Source: Luethyella okanaganae (GTDB lineage: Bacteria; Actinomycetota; Actinomycetes; Actinomycetales; Microbacteriaceae). From it: a stretch of DNA of 64,000 bases. Shown here piece by piece: positions 33,574-42,279 of the stretch (positions are counted from its first letter, which is position 1; every line of letters begins with the position of its first letter). A program made the translations under genes and the position numbers. The stretch spans positions 1,364,001-1,428,000 of the forward strand of contig NZ_JBHSTP010000001.1 of NCBI RefSeq assembly GCF_042660285.1. Reading direction: 5' to 3'. The notes beneath the pieces were generated by a model, which saw only the letters and a list, made by a program, of their open reading frames with translations, was not told the origin of the DNA and did no database searches.

Positions 33574-35205
33574 CTAGCCCTTCGCCAGCGCCCCGTAGCG
33601 GAACTTGAAGGACGCGTCGAGCGTTTCCTGGGCACCGCTGATGTCTGTTCCCGTCACGGCGACCTGAGCACCCTGCAGGAGCGGCAGGGTGGGCAGCTGA
33701 GCCGCCACTTTGTCTTGGATCTTCTCGATGAGTGCGGTGCGCGCAGCGGGGTCAGCCGTGGTGGCCTGCTGCAGGATGAGGTCGTTGACCTCTTGATCGG
33801 CGTAGTGGTTGTGGATGAAGTTCTCCGTGAGGAAGAACGGCGTGAGGTAGTTGTCCGCGTCGGAATAGTCCGGATACCAGCCGAGCTGATAAGCGGGGTA
33901 GAGGTCGGCGGTACGGTCCTTCACGTACTGCACGTACTCCGTCGACTGCAGATCGACCGAGAACAGACCGGATGCCTCCAGCTGGTCCTTGATCAGCGCG
34001 TACTCGTCGCCGGAGCCCGGGCCGTAGTGGTCCGTGTTGTACTGCAGGTGCAGCGCAACGGGGATCGAGACGCCGGCGGCCTCCAGGGTCGCCTTCGCCT
34101 TGCCGACATCGGGACCGCCGTTGCCATCGCCGTAGAGCTTCTTGAGGGACTCGGTTGCACCGGTCAGGCCGGCCGGCACGTAGGAATACAGCGGGGTGTA
34201 GGTTCCCTTGTAAACCTGAGTCGCGATCTCTTCGCGGTTGACGAGGTCGGCAGCGGCCTGACGAACGGCGAGAGCCTTGGCCGGGTCGGCCTCGGCGGTC
34301 GTAGCACCATAGGGCTGCGTGTCGAAGTTGAAGACGATGTAGCGGATCTCACCACCGGGACCGTCGACGACCTTGACCTTGTCGTTCCCACGCAGGTCCT
34401 CGATGTCCGTCGCCGACAGGCTGCGGAAGGCGACGTCGATGTTGCCCTCCTGCACGTCGAGCTTGAGGTTCGAGGCGTCGGCGTAATACTTCGCGTTGAC
34501 GACATCCGTCTTCGGCTTGCCGAGCAGTCCCTGGTAGTCGGGGTTCGCTTTGTAGCCGATGAGATTGTTGAAGTCGTAGCTTGTGATGACGTATGGGCCG
34601 GCGAATGCGTTGCCGGCGACGATGTCGTCGTCGGAGGTGACCGAATCGGCCGAGAAGACCTCCTCGTCGACGATCGAGCCGGGAGGGCTCGACAGGATCT
34701 GCGGGAAGACCTGGTCGTTGGCCGCCTTGAGGTGGAAGACGACGGTGGTGTCGTCGACGGCCTCGGTGCTCTTGAGGTTGTACAAGAGCGACGACGGCCC
34801 GTTCTCGTCGGCGATCGCAAGCTGACGGTCGAAGGTGAACTTGACGTCGGAAGAGGTCAGCTTGTGGCCGTTCGCGAAAGTGAGTCCCGGCTTGAGCTTG
34901 ACCGTGTACTCGGTGTCACTCGTGAACCGACCCGACTCCGCAATGTCGGGTTCGACATCCGGGCTGCCGTACGGGGTGTTCATGAGGAACGGGAACACCT
35001 GGTTTTGCACGGCGAAGGATCCGTTGTCGTAGGATCCTGCCGGGTCGAGCGTGGTGACCTTGTCGGTGGTGCCAATTGTGATGGCGCCACCGCTGGCCGT
35101 GCCGCCGCCGGATCCGGCGGAGCAGCCGGCGAGCACGAGTGCCGCTGCCGTGATTCCGGCTGCGACAGCGAGAACGCGCTTGCCGTTCGTGGATGCGGAT
35201 GTCAT
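33574..35205 (-). CDS. Peptide-type ABC transporter substrate-binding lipoprotein (SBP_bac_5)
   Basis: A 543-residue exported solute-binding protein. Residues 1-30 are a lipoprotein signal with lipobox VLAGC (VLAVAAGITAAALVLAGCSA) and a Ser/Gly linker. Family-5 features follow: GTTDKVTTLDPAGSYDNGSF, FTSDTEYTVKLKPGLTFANG, KLTSSDVKFTFDR. Near the end are YQLGWYPDYSDADNYLTPFF and PLLQGAQVAVTG. ATG at 35205 with AAGAGG 9 nt upstream; the longer frame is not supported. First gene of the operon running to the 2-hydroxyacid dehydrogenase. Ligand unknown: peptides or other small molecules. Confidence 0.92.
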   Translation of the reverse strand: MTSASTNGKRVLAVAAGITAAALVLAGCSAGSGGGTASGGAITIGTTDKVTTLDPAGSYDNGSFAVQNQVFPFLMNTPYGSPDVEPDIAESGRFTSDTEYTVKLKPGLTFANGHKLTSSDVKFTFDRQLAIADENGPSSLLYNLKSTEAVDDTTVVFHLKAANDQVFPQILSSPPGSIVDEEVFSADSVTSDDDIVAGNAFAGPYVITSYDFNNLIGYKANPDYQGLLGKPKTDVVNAKYYADASNLKLDVQEGNIDVAFRSLSATDIEDLRGNDKVKVVDGPGGEIRYIVFNFDTQPYGATTAEADPAKALAVRQAAADLVNREEIATQVYKGTYTPLYSYVPAGLTGATESLKKLYGDGNGGPDVGKAKATLEAAGVSIPVALHLQYNTDHYGPGSGDEYALIKDQLEASGLFSVDLQSTEYVQYVKDRTADLYPAYQLGWYPDYSDADNYLTPFFLTENFIHNHYADQEVNDLILQQATTADPAARTALIEKIQDKVAAQLPTLPLLQGAQVAVTGTDISGAQETLDASFKFRYGALAKG

Positions 35206-35360
35206 ATCCGTATACCTCTTCCTGTTGGTGTCATACGCGCGGGGAACGCCACAGGCATCCCCGCGCATTGCTGTATGGATACACCTAGCACACAAGGTCA
35301 GGACGCTCTAGCATTCTGACCGTTGAACGGCGATTCTTTACGGAGCTGCAACCTCTCCAG

Positions 35361-37226
35361 TCAGTCGGCGCGCAGCGTGTTCCGTTCGGCGTCTATCGCC
35401 ATGAGCGCCCGTTGAATGGTGACAGAGTTCGCTCGATCGGCTGGATCGCTGCGTTGCAGGCGACCGAGTAGTTCCGCCTTGTGCCGCAACAGGTCTCGAT
35501 CGACGAGCGAGGTGACGATTCCCCGCACGTAGACCTCGAGCTCCCGCTCGCTGCGCTCGGGGATCGGGGCGACGGCGAGTTGCTGCACAAGAGGGCGCAG
35601 CGTCTCCGGAACGTCGGCGATCACGCGATCGATCCAGTCCACCGCATCGAGGTGCGGCACGTTGGCCGCGACCGCGTCCCGCACGACGGTGAGCGAGGGG
35701 TGGCTCATCCCGCTCTGCGCCGCCCGGCCAAGCATGGCTGCACCGACGAGTCGCGGCTGCTGCAACATCGCCATGAGCGCATCCCGTTCCAGTCTGGTCG
35801 CCGGGTCCCCGGGCAGCTCGGTGATCGAGAACGGTCGCGCGGCTTCCTGGGCTGGCGCTGTCGCAGGGTCGGTGACAGGCTCCCGGCGCGCACCTCGTTC
35901 GGCTCCGTGCTGACGGTGACCCGCCGCAACAGCGCGGGTCACCTCCGTGAGCTCGAGACCGAGCAGGCGGGCGAGTTCCCGCGAGTATCCCGGCCTCAGC
36001 GCAGGATCGCGAATGTCGGCCACGACGGGGGCAGCAGCCCGCAACGCGGCGATGCGGCCCTCGACGGTGTCGAGGTTGTATTGTGCGAGAAGCTGCCGGA
36101 TCACGAACTCGAACATGGGCTTCTTCGTGTCGATGAGGCGGCGCACGGCATCGTCGCCGTGGGTGAGCCGCAGATCGCAGGGATCGAGGCCGTCCTGGGC
36201 CACGGCAACGTAGGTCTGCGCCGCGAAGCGTTGCTCCTCGCTGAAGGCACGCATCGCGGCCTTCTGCCCGGCCGCATCCGGGTCGAAGGTGAATACGACC
36301 TCGCCGATGCTCGAGTCGTCGCCGAGCACACGGCGCAGCACCTTGATATGGTCGATGCCGAAGGCCGTTCCGCAGGTGGCGACGGCTGTGGTGACACCTG
36401 CGAGATGGCAAGCCATGACGTCGGTGTACCCCTCGACCACGACAACCTGACGTGCCCGCGAGATGTCGCGTTTGGCCAGGTCGAGGCCGTAGAGCACCTG
36501 GGCCTTGTGATACACCGGGGTATCCGGGGTGTTGAGGTATTTGGGGCCGGGATCGTCGTCGAGCAGTCTGCGCGCCCCGAAACCCACGGTCTGCCCGGTG
36601 ATGTCACGGATCGGCCAGACCAAACGGCCACGGAAGCGGTCGTAGACGCCTCGGTCGCCGCTCGAGACGAGTCCGGAGGCCGCGAGCTCCTCATTCGTGA
36701 AGCCCTTGCCGCGCAGGTGCCCGGTGAGCTCGTCCCAACTCTTGGGGGCGAATCCGACGCCGAAGCGCGCTGCAGCGTGAGCGTCGAACCCGCGCTCGCC
36801 GAGGAAGCGGCGACCAGGATCGGCCGCAGGGGTGCCGAGCTGTGCGACGAAGAACTCGGCGGCGGCCTGGTTCGCGGCCAGAAGACGAGCCCGATTGCCG
36901 TGATCGCTCGGTCCTCCGCCGTCTTCGTAGTGCAGTTCGAGACCGATCCGACCGGCAAGCCGTTCGACGGCCTCCGTGAAGCTCACATGGTCCATCTTCT
37001 GAAGGAAGGAATAGACGTCTCCCGACTCGCCACAGCCGAAGCAGTGGTAGAAGCCGACTTGCGGACGCACGTGGAAGCTCGGGCTGCGCTCGTCGTGGAA
37101 GGGACAGAGGCCCTTCATCGAGCCGACACCTGCGGACTTCAGGCTCACGTACTCGCCGACGATGTCGGCGATGTTCGTGCGGGCTTTGACCTCTTCGATG
37201 TCTCCCTGTCGAATGCGGCCGGCCAT
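35361..37226 (-). CDS. dnaG: DNA primase
   Basis: A 621-residue replicative primase. The N-terminal zinc-binding domain has C41, H44, C62 and C65 (GLCPFHDERSPSFHVR, GFYHCFGCGESGDVY). The catalytic core contains FGARRLLDDDPGPKYLNTPD and the Toprim signature VVVVEGYTDVMACHLAG with FTFDPDAAGQKAAMRAF. The C-terminal helicase-interaction region is about 480-621. GGGGG immediately precedes the ATG. dgt and dnaG lie in the same orientation, as in other actinobacteria. Confidence 0.96.
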   Translation of the reverse strand: MAGRIRQGDIEEVKARTNIADIVGEYVSLKSAGVGSMKGLCPFHDERSPSFHVRPQVGFYHCFGCGESGDVYSFLQKMDHVSFTEAVERLAGRIGLELHYEDGGGPSDHGNRARLLAANQAAAEFFVAQLGTPAADPGRRFLGERGFDAHAAARFGVGFAPKSWDELTGHLRGKGFTNEELAASGLVSSGDRGVYDRFRGRLVWPIRDITGQTVGFGARRLLDDDPGPKYLNTPDTPVYHKAQVLYGLDLAKRDISRARQVVVVEGYTDVMACHLAGVTTAVATCGTAFGIDHIKVLRRVLGDDSSIGEVVFTFDPDAAGQKAAMRAFSEEQRFAAQTYVAVAQDGLDPCDLRLTHGDDAVRRLIDTKKPMFEFVIRQLLAQYNLDTVEGRIAALRAAAPVVADIRDPALRPGYSRELARLLGLELTEVTRAVAAGHRQHGAERGARREPVTDPATAPAQEAARPFSITELPGDPATRLERDALMAMLQQPRLVGAAMLGRAAQSGMSHPSLTVVRDAVAANVPHLDAVDWIDRVIADVPETLRPLVQQLAVAPIPERSERELEVYVRGIVTSLVDRDLLRHKAELLGRLQRSDPADRANSVTIQRALMAIDAERNTLRAD

Positions 37227-37455
37227 CCCCCAATCCTAGTTCGCCGCCAGCTCTCCCAAGCCTGCCTGTGGATGCCGTCCCTATGCTCCCGACACTCCCG
37301 ACGACGACGCAGCACCGGAGGCCTTCGGCAGGAAAGGAGGCTCACACTGTCAAAAGCGGCCTCCCCATCCCACGATCTCCTCCCGTGCCGCGACATCGTC
37401 GGACGAGACGGATGGCACGGACTCGGACAGGGAATGCGGAGGGGGCGGGAAAGAC

Positions 37456-38715
37456 TCAGTCCTGGACGAGCCGCTCGTACCAGGCGATGGCCGACTGGTC
37501 GGTGAGACTCGCGATCTGGTCGACGATGACGCGCTTGCGGGCAGAGTCATCCGGAGCCGAACGCCAGTCTTCGGCGAACCCGGAGTCGAGATGCCGCTCC
37601 GCCGAGCCGTAGAGCACCTCGGCGAGCGAGGTGAGCACCTGGCGCTGCTGGTGGTAGATCGGCTGACGCGTGTTCTTAGACATCACGAAGGCGGCGGCGA
37701 TCCCCTTGAGCACCGCGATCTCCGCCTGGATCTCGCGCGGCACGACGACGTCGGCGTCGAAGCGGATGAGGCTCGCCAGCGGGAACGCCGACCGTGTGGC
37801 CTCCGTCGCGGCGTGCGCGAACCGTCCGATCAGCTGGCTGGTCAGGTTCTTGAGCCGACCCTGGTCGCTACGACTGCCATCCCAGCCGCTGAGCCAGCCG
37901 TCGAGCGAGTCGAGCCGGTCGAAGGCAGCGATGAGCTCGTCGTGCGGGATCGCCCCGCCGATCCACTCATACATGGAACCGACCAGCGCCTCGTGATCGA
38001 CACGGGCGCCGAGCGCGGCGACGTCGATATACCCGTTCACGATCGCGTCTTCGAAGTCGTGCACCGAGTAGGCGATGTCGTCGGAGAGGTCCATGACCTG
38101 GGCCTCGATGGAGAGCCGTCGCTCCGGAGCCTCGGCACGCATCCAGTCGAACACCGCGACATCGTCACGGTAGAAGCCGAATTTGGCTCGACCACTCGGA
38201 TCGGCGACGGAGGTCGATTCCGGCCAAGGGTACTTGCAGCTCGCGTCGAGGCTCGCCCTGGTGAGGTTGAGTCCGTAGCTGCGCCCGTCGACCCCGAACA
38301 CCTTGGGCTCGAGGCGCGTGAGCAGCCGCAGGGTCTGAGCATTCCCTTCGAAGCCGCCGATGTCGGCAGACCAGACGTTGAGAGCCTTCTCGCCGTTGTG
38401 GCCGAACGGCGGATGCCCCAGATCGTGGGCGAGGCAGGCCGTGTCGACGACATCGGGATCGAGTCCGAGGCTCGAGGCGAGCTCTCGCCCGACCTGGGCC
38501 ACCTCGAGGGAGTGCGTGAGCCGGTTGCGGGCGAAGTCGAGACCGGCGGTCGGGCTGAGCACCTGGGTCTTCGCAGCGAGCCGGCGCAAGGCACTCGAGT
38601 GCAGAAGACGCGCCCGGTCGCGAGCGAAGTCGCTGCGTCGCGATGAGTGCTCCTCCGGCAACCACCGCTCGGCGTCGCGCTCGCCGTAGCCTCCGAAAAG
38701 ACGGTTGCTCGCCAT
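37456..38715 (-). CDS. dgt: Deoxyguanosinetriphosphate triphosphohydrolase-like protein
   Basis: A 419-residue HD-domain enzyme converting dGTP (or other dNTPs) to deoxynucleoside and triphosphate. Features: LLHSSALRRLAAKTQVLSPT, NRLTHSLEVAQVGRELASSL, the HD pair in CLAHDLGHPPFGHNGEKALN, and MDLSDDIAYSVHDFEDAI with the third metal-binding Asp. The ATG at 38715 (MASNRLFGGYGERD) is chosen with GGGGG upstream; it starts 4 nt after the dus stop. Forms a dus-dgt-dnaG run. Confidence 0.93.
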   Translation of the reverse strand: MASNRLFGGYGERDAERWLPEEHSSRRSDFARDRARLLHSSALRRLAAKTQVLSPTAGLDFARNRLTHSLEVAQVGRELASSLGLDPDVVDTACLAHDLGHPPFGHNGEKALNVWSADIGGFEGNAQTLRLLTRLEPKVFGVDGRSYGLNLTRASLDASCKYPWPESTSVADPSGRAKFGFYRDDVAVFDWMRAEAPERRLSIEAQVMDLSDDIAYSVHDFEDAIVNGYIDVAALGARVDHEALVGSMYEWIGGAIPHDELIAAFDRLDSLDGWLSGWDGSRSDQGRLKNLTSQLIGRFAHAATEATRSAFPLASLIRFDADVVVPREIQAEIAVLKGIAAAFVMSKNTRQPIYHQQRQVLTSLAEVLYGSAERHLDSGFAEDWRSAPDDSARKRVIVDQIASLTDQSAIAWYERLVQD

Positions 38716-38719
38716 GGTC

Positions 38720-39880
38720 TCAGCCCCCACTGGTGTCCAGTTCCGCGTCGACGAGGGTCGTGCGGTCGTCGCCGACGAGTTCCTGGGACTCGAGCCACCT
38801 GTCGGGGAGCGCCGGACTCTTCGGGGTGCCTGCCCGGCCGCGTGGCCCTTCGGCGCCCTCGCCCGGGTACGGCAGGTCCCCATCGAGAGTCGCGAGCAGG
38901 TCGTCGAGGTGCTGCAGCGACTCGACCGTCGCCAGCCGGGCCCTCAGCTCGCCCCCGACCGGATAGCCCTTGAAATACCAGGCGACGTGCTTGCGGATGT
39001 CGCGGCAGCCGCGTTCCTCGCTGTCGAAGAACTCGACGAGCAGCTCGGCGTGACGGCGGAATGTCACGGCGACCTGGCCGAGGTCGGGACGGAACGTTCG
39101 GATCTCGCCGCGGAAACCCGCCGCGAGGTCGCCGAACAACCAGGGACGACCCAGACAACCACGGCCGACGACGACGCCGTCGCATCCGGTCTCGCGCACC
39201 ATCCGGAGGGCATCCTCTGCCGACCAGATATCGCCGTTACCGAGCACAGGCGCGCCCGAGACGGCGTTCTTGAGCTTCTCGATCGCCGGCCAGTCGGCCT
39301 GCCCGGAGTAGAACTCCGCCGCTGTGCGAGCGTGCAGGGCGATCGACGCGACGCCGGCGCCTTCTGCCGCTCTACCCGCCTCGAGGTAGGTGAGGTGGTC
39401 GGAGTCGATGCCCTTGCGCATCTTGACGGTGAGCGGAACGTCTCCGGCAGCCTTCACCGCCCCCTCGACGATCTGCCGGAACAGCCCCAGCTTCCACGGC
39501 AGGGCCGCGCCACCGCCCTTGCGGGTGACCTTGGGCACCGGGCATCCGAAGTTCAGGTCGATGTGGTCGGCACGATCCTCGGCGACGAGCAAGGTCACCG
39601 CCTCCGAGACGGTCTTCGGATCGACGCCGTACAGCTGGATCGACCGGGGGGTCTCGCTCTCGTGATGGGTGATGAGGCGCATGGACTCCGGAGTGCGTTC
39701 GACGAGAGCGCGCGAGGTGATCATCTCGCTCACGTAGAGGCCGGCCCCGAACTCACGGCAGAGTCGGCGGAACGCGGTGTTGGTGATGCCGGCCATCGGC
39801 GCAAGCACGACGGGGACGTCGAGTTCGAGCGAGCCGATCGTGAGTCGGGGTGCTGGGCTTAGTGTTGTGGGGGCAGACAT
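38720..39880 (-). CDS. dus: tRNA-dihydrouridine synthase
   Basis: A 386-residue FMN enzyme reducing uridines in tRNA D loops. The TIM barrel starts with VVLAPMAGITNTAFRRLCRE. The catalytic Cys is in DLNFGCPVPKVTRKGGGAAL. FMN-phosphate binding motifs are VLGNGDIWS and GVVVGRGCLGRPWLF, with TVKMRKGI and IALHARTA between. The C-terminal helical domain ends near 345, followed by a 40-residue tail rich in Pro/Gly/Arg. ATG at 39880. Closest to the DusB group. Divergent from the YbaK-like gene 33 nt away. Confidence 0.93.
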   Translation of the reverse strand: MSAPTTLSPAPRLTIGSLELDVPVVLAPMAGITNTAFRRLCREFGAGLYVSEMITSRALVERTPESMRLITHHESETPRSIQLYGVDPKTVSEAVTLLVAEDRADHIDLNFGCPVPKVTRKGGGAALPWKLGLFRQIVEGAVKAAGDVPLTVKMRKGIDSDHLTYLEAGRAAEGAGVASIALHARTAAEFYSGQADWPAIEKLKNAVSGAPVLGNGDIWSAEDALRMVRETGCDGVVVGRGCLGRPWLFGDLAAGFRGEIRTFRPDLGQVAVTFRRHAELLVEFFDSEERGCRDIRKHVAWYFKGYPVGGELRARLATVESLQHLDDLLATLDGDLPYPGEGAEGPRGRAGTPKSPALPDRWLESQELVGDDRTTLVDAELDTSGG

Positions 39881-39913
39881 GTTCCTCGATTCTCCCAGAA
39901 AGCCGCCGCCGCC

Positions 39914-40408
39914 ATGACGAATGCCGAGATCGAACAGGAGAATCCCGGGATCGGCCGGGTGACCCAGGATGCCGCCGCACGCGGACTCGACATCGAGGTG
40001 AGGGTGCGCCCCGTCGCGAACAGCCTGCATGAGGCGGCGAAGATTCTCGGAATCGAGCCGTCCGGCATCGTCAAGACGCTCGTGGTGAAGCGCAGCGACG
40101 ACACCTTCCTCTTCGCCTTGGTTCCCGGCGGCCGCAAGATCTCCTGGTCCAAGCTGCGAGCCGTGGTCGGGGTCAACAAGCTGCAACTGCCGGACGCCTC
40201 GCGCGCCCTGGACGCGACCGGCTACGAACGCGGCACGATCACCCCGCTCGGCAGTACGATTCCCTGGCCGGTCTTCGCGGATGCTGCCATCGTCGGCCGT
40301 CGGGTCGCCATGGGCGCCGGTGCACACGGTTTCAGCGCCTTCGTCGATGCTGATGAGCTGATTCGGGCCTTCGACGCTATCGTGGCGGACATCAGCGACC
40401 CAGAGTAG
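39914..40408 (+). CDS. YbaK/EbsC-family aminoacyl-tRNA deacylase
   Basis: A 164-residue YbaK-type protein that hydrolyses mischarged aminoacyl-tRNA in trans. Family marks: the N-terminal SLHEAAKILGIEPSGIVKTL with the conserved Lys and the VKRSDD turn, then ALVPGGRKISWSKL and GYERGTITPLGSTIPWPVFA, and the C-terminal VAMGAGAHGFSAFVDADELI. Which error (Cys-tRNA-Pro, Ala-tRNA-Pro or another) it corrects is not decidable. Divergent from dus; convergent with the VOC fragment. Confidence 0.87.
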   Translation: MTNAEIEQENPGIGRVTQDAAARGLDIEVRVRPVANSLHEAAKILGIEPSGIVKTLVVKRSDDTFLFALVPGGRKISWSKLRAVVGVNKLQLPDASRALDATGYERGTITPLGSTIPWPVFADAAIVGRRVAMGAGAHGFSAFVDADELIRAFDAIVADISDPE

Positions 40409-40430
40409 CCCCTGCCTGCATGACGCCGAC

Positions 40431-40586
40431 TCAACCGGCCAGCCGAGTCGGCAGAGCCGCGAACAGGTCGACGGGATTGCCGTCCGGATCGAGCACGATG
40501 GCGTAACGCTGCCCCCGGAACGCATCCCAGGGGTGCTTGAGCGCGTCATAGCCCGCCTCGGTCGGCCATCGGCTCAGATCGCGCAG
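40431..40586 (-). pseudogene. C-terminal fragment of a VOC (glyoxalase-fold) protein
   Basis: About 51 codons reading LRDLSRWPTEAGYDALKHPW and then DAFRGQRYAIVLDPDGNPVD followed by LFAAL, the last beta-alpha-beta-beta unit of a VOC-family protein. There is an in-frame TAG directly upstream (about 40587) and no start codon with a ribosome-binding site. The N-terminal half is missing, and its place is taken by the 3' end of the small coupled gene. A degraded remnant. Confidence 0.7.
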
Positions 40587-40705
40587 CTATCGCCCTCGCA
40601 AACGCCGACATCGGTATCGCCGATCAGCGTGAGCGCCGGCATCGCGCCTGGGGCCACGACCTCGGTGGCCTCGGTCATCGTTGGGGATGCGTCGGGATCG
40701 GTCAC
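40574..40705 (-). CDS. 43-residue protein with CX4C motif, coupled to DsbA-like gene
   Basis: A GTG within the DsbA stop (GTGACC) opens a frame reading VTDPDASPTMTEATEVVAPG, then AMPALTLIGDTDVGVCEGDS and CAI before TGA. The product is acidic, without a signal peptide, and ends in C-E-G-D-S-C, a CX4C pair two residues from the C-terminus. The 4-nt overlap matches the coupling used elsewhere in this window, which supports expression. With a thiol oxidoreductase directly upstream, a redox or metal-binding partner is a reasonable guess, not shown. No family recognised. Confidence 0.55.
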   Translation of the reverse strand: MTDPDASPTMTEATEVVAPGAMPALTLIGDTDVGVCEGDSCAI

Positions 40706-41409
40706 GCGATGGACTCCTCGGCTGCAGAGCGCTCGGCCTGAACCCGCTGGAGGACCTGCACGAACGCCCCCGATTCCTGAGCCCCGGAAACACCGTACGT
40801 GCCGTCGATCACGAAGAACGGCACACCGTTCACGCCGTATTCGCGGGCGAGTGCCTGGTCTGCGCGCACTTCGCCGAGGAACTCGTCGTCGGTCAGCGAC
40901 CGCACCACGTCGTCGCGATCGAGTCCGAGTTCCGCGGCGAGATCGGCGAGATCTTCGATCCGGCCGACATGACGGCCCTCGGTGAAGTACGCCCGCATGA
41001 GGCGCTCCACGGTCTCGAGCTGCAGCCCCTTGGCCTTGGCATAGTGCAGTAGCTGGTGCGCCTTCACGGTGTTCGTGTGCTGAAGGATGTCGAAGTCGTA
41101 GTTGAGTCCCGTCGCCCGGGCGATTCCCGTGACCCGGTCGAGCATGTGCACGACCTGTTCCTTCTGCATGCCCTTGTGGCCGGCCAGAAAGTCGATCTCG
41201 CTGCCGTCGAAGTCGACGGGGGTGTCCGGGGAGAGTTCGAAGCTGTGGTACTCCACGATCACCTGGGGTGAGTCCGGGTCTTCGCCGAAAGCGCTCACGC
41301 CACCCTCGAATTTGCGCTTGCCGATGTAGCACCACGGGCATGCGATATCCGACCAGATGTCGACCTTGATGGGTTCACTGGGTTCACTTTCACTGATGGG
41401 TTCACTCAC
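40702..41409 (-). CDS. DsbA-family oxidoreductase (FrnE-like)
   Basis: A 235-residue cytoplasmic thioredoxin-fold protein (no signal peptide). The N-terminal KVDIWSDIACPWCYIGKRKF has the CPWC active site at C24-C27. The helical insertion and the C-terminal ALAREYGVNGVPFFVIDGTY (cis-Pro loop) and GVSGAQ match FrnE-like DsbA proteins. A GTG start is followed by an AGTGAACCC triple repeat coding SEPISESEPSEP, so the exact start is uncertain by up to 12 codons. Likely disulphide isomerase or oxidative-stress role. Coupled to the downstream CX4C peptide gene. Confidence 0.88.
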   Translation of the reverse strand: MSEPISESEPSEPIKVDIWSDIACPWCYIGKRKFEGGVSAFGEDPDSPQVIVEYHSFELSPDTPVDFDGSEIDFLAGHKGMQKEQVVHMLDRVTGIARATGLNYDFDILQHTNTVKAHQLLHYAKAKGLQLETVERLMRAYFTEGRHVGRIEDLADLAAELGLDRDDVVRSLTDDEFLGEVRADQALAREYGVNGVPFFVIDGTYGVSGAQESGAFVQVLQRVQAERSAAEESIA

Positions 41410-41475
41410 CTTGGTGCCAACAGCGGGCCGTCCCCGCCGTATTCCCGGCGGTGCGAGATTCCCTGCGGTGCGAGC

Positions 41476-42279
41476 CTAACCTTTCGGCGCGTCGACGGCG
41501 GCGCCGAACCGGCGGGTGCGCGAGGCGTAGAGCTCGATCGCCCGCCAGAGGTCCACCCGGGAGAAATCGGGCCAGAGCGTGTCGAGGAAGACCATCTCGG
41601 CGTAAGCGCTCTGCCAGAGCAGGAAGTTACTCGTGCGCTGCTCCCCCGAGCTGCGAACGAACAGGTCGACATCCGGCATCTCGGGCGTGTAGAGATGCCG
41701 GGCGATCGCCTTCTCGGTGATCGCCGACGGCTTCAGACGCCCGGCGACGACGTCGGCGGCCAGCGCGCGCACGGCATCCGTGATCTCGTTGCGTCCCCCG
41801 TAGTTGACGCACATCGTCAGAGTCAGAACGTCGTTGGCAGCGGTGAGCCTCTCGGCGAACTGCAGTTCGTTGACGACGGATGCCCAGAGCCGCGGCTTCC
41901 GCCCTGCCCAGCGGACCCGCACCCCCCACTCGTTGAGCTGGTCGCGACGCCGGTGCAATACGTCGCGGTTGTAGCCCATGAGGAACCGGACCTCGTCGGG
42001 CGAACGCTTCCAGTTCTCGGTCGAGAAGGCGTAGACGCTGAGGTGCTTGACACCGATCTGCACCGCACCCGCGACGACGTCGAGCAACGCGGCTTCTCCC
42101 GCCTTATGCCCTTCGATACGAGTGAGACCGCGCTCATTGGCCCAGCGACCGTTGCCGTCCATGACGACGGCGACATGGTCGGGGACCGCCCTCGCGGGAA
42201 GCGTCGGCGGGTAGAGCCCTGTCCAGTCGAGGGAACGGTACTCGACGGCGTCCTTGTGCGTGTAGGGTTTCGGCGTCAC
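41476..42279 (-). CDS. uppS: Isoprenyl transferase (undecaprenyl/decaprenyl diphosphate synthase)
   Basis: A 267-residue cis-prenyltransferase building the polyprenyl carrier lipid for cell-wall synthesis. The catalytic start is VAVVMDGNGRWANERGLTRI (Asp in MDGNG). Then come EGHKAGEAALLDVV, VYAFSTENWKRSPDEVRFLM and the C-terminal VDLFVRSSGEQRTSNFLLWQ, with SAYAEMVFLDTLWPDF. The GTG start overlaps the recO stop (GTGA). The recO-uppS pair is standard in actinobacteria. Product length is not decidable from sequence. Confidence 0.94.
   Translation of the reverse strand: MTPKPYTHKDAVEYRSLDWTGLYPPTLPARAVPDHVAVVMDGNGRWANERGLTRIEGHKAGEAALLDVVAGAVQIGVKHLSVYAFSTENWKRSPDEVRFLMGYNRDVLHRRRDQLNEWGVRVRWAGRKPRLWASVVNELQFAERLTAANDVLTLTMCVNYGGRNEITDAVRALAADVVAGRLKPSAITEKAIARHLYTPEMPDVDLFVRSSGEQRTSNFLLWQSAYAEMVFLDTLWPDFSRVDLWRAIELYASRTRRFGAAVDAPKG

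Noticed and set aside
33715..37505. Very long plus-strand frames (534 and 674 codons) opposite the binding-protein and dnaG genes
   Set aside because: They mirror the codon structure of the real minus-strand genes in high-GC DNA, have no ribosome-binding sites and show no recognisable motifs.
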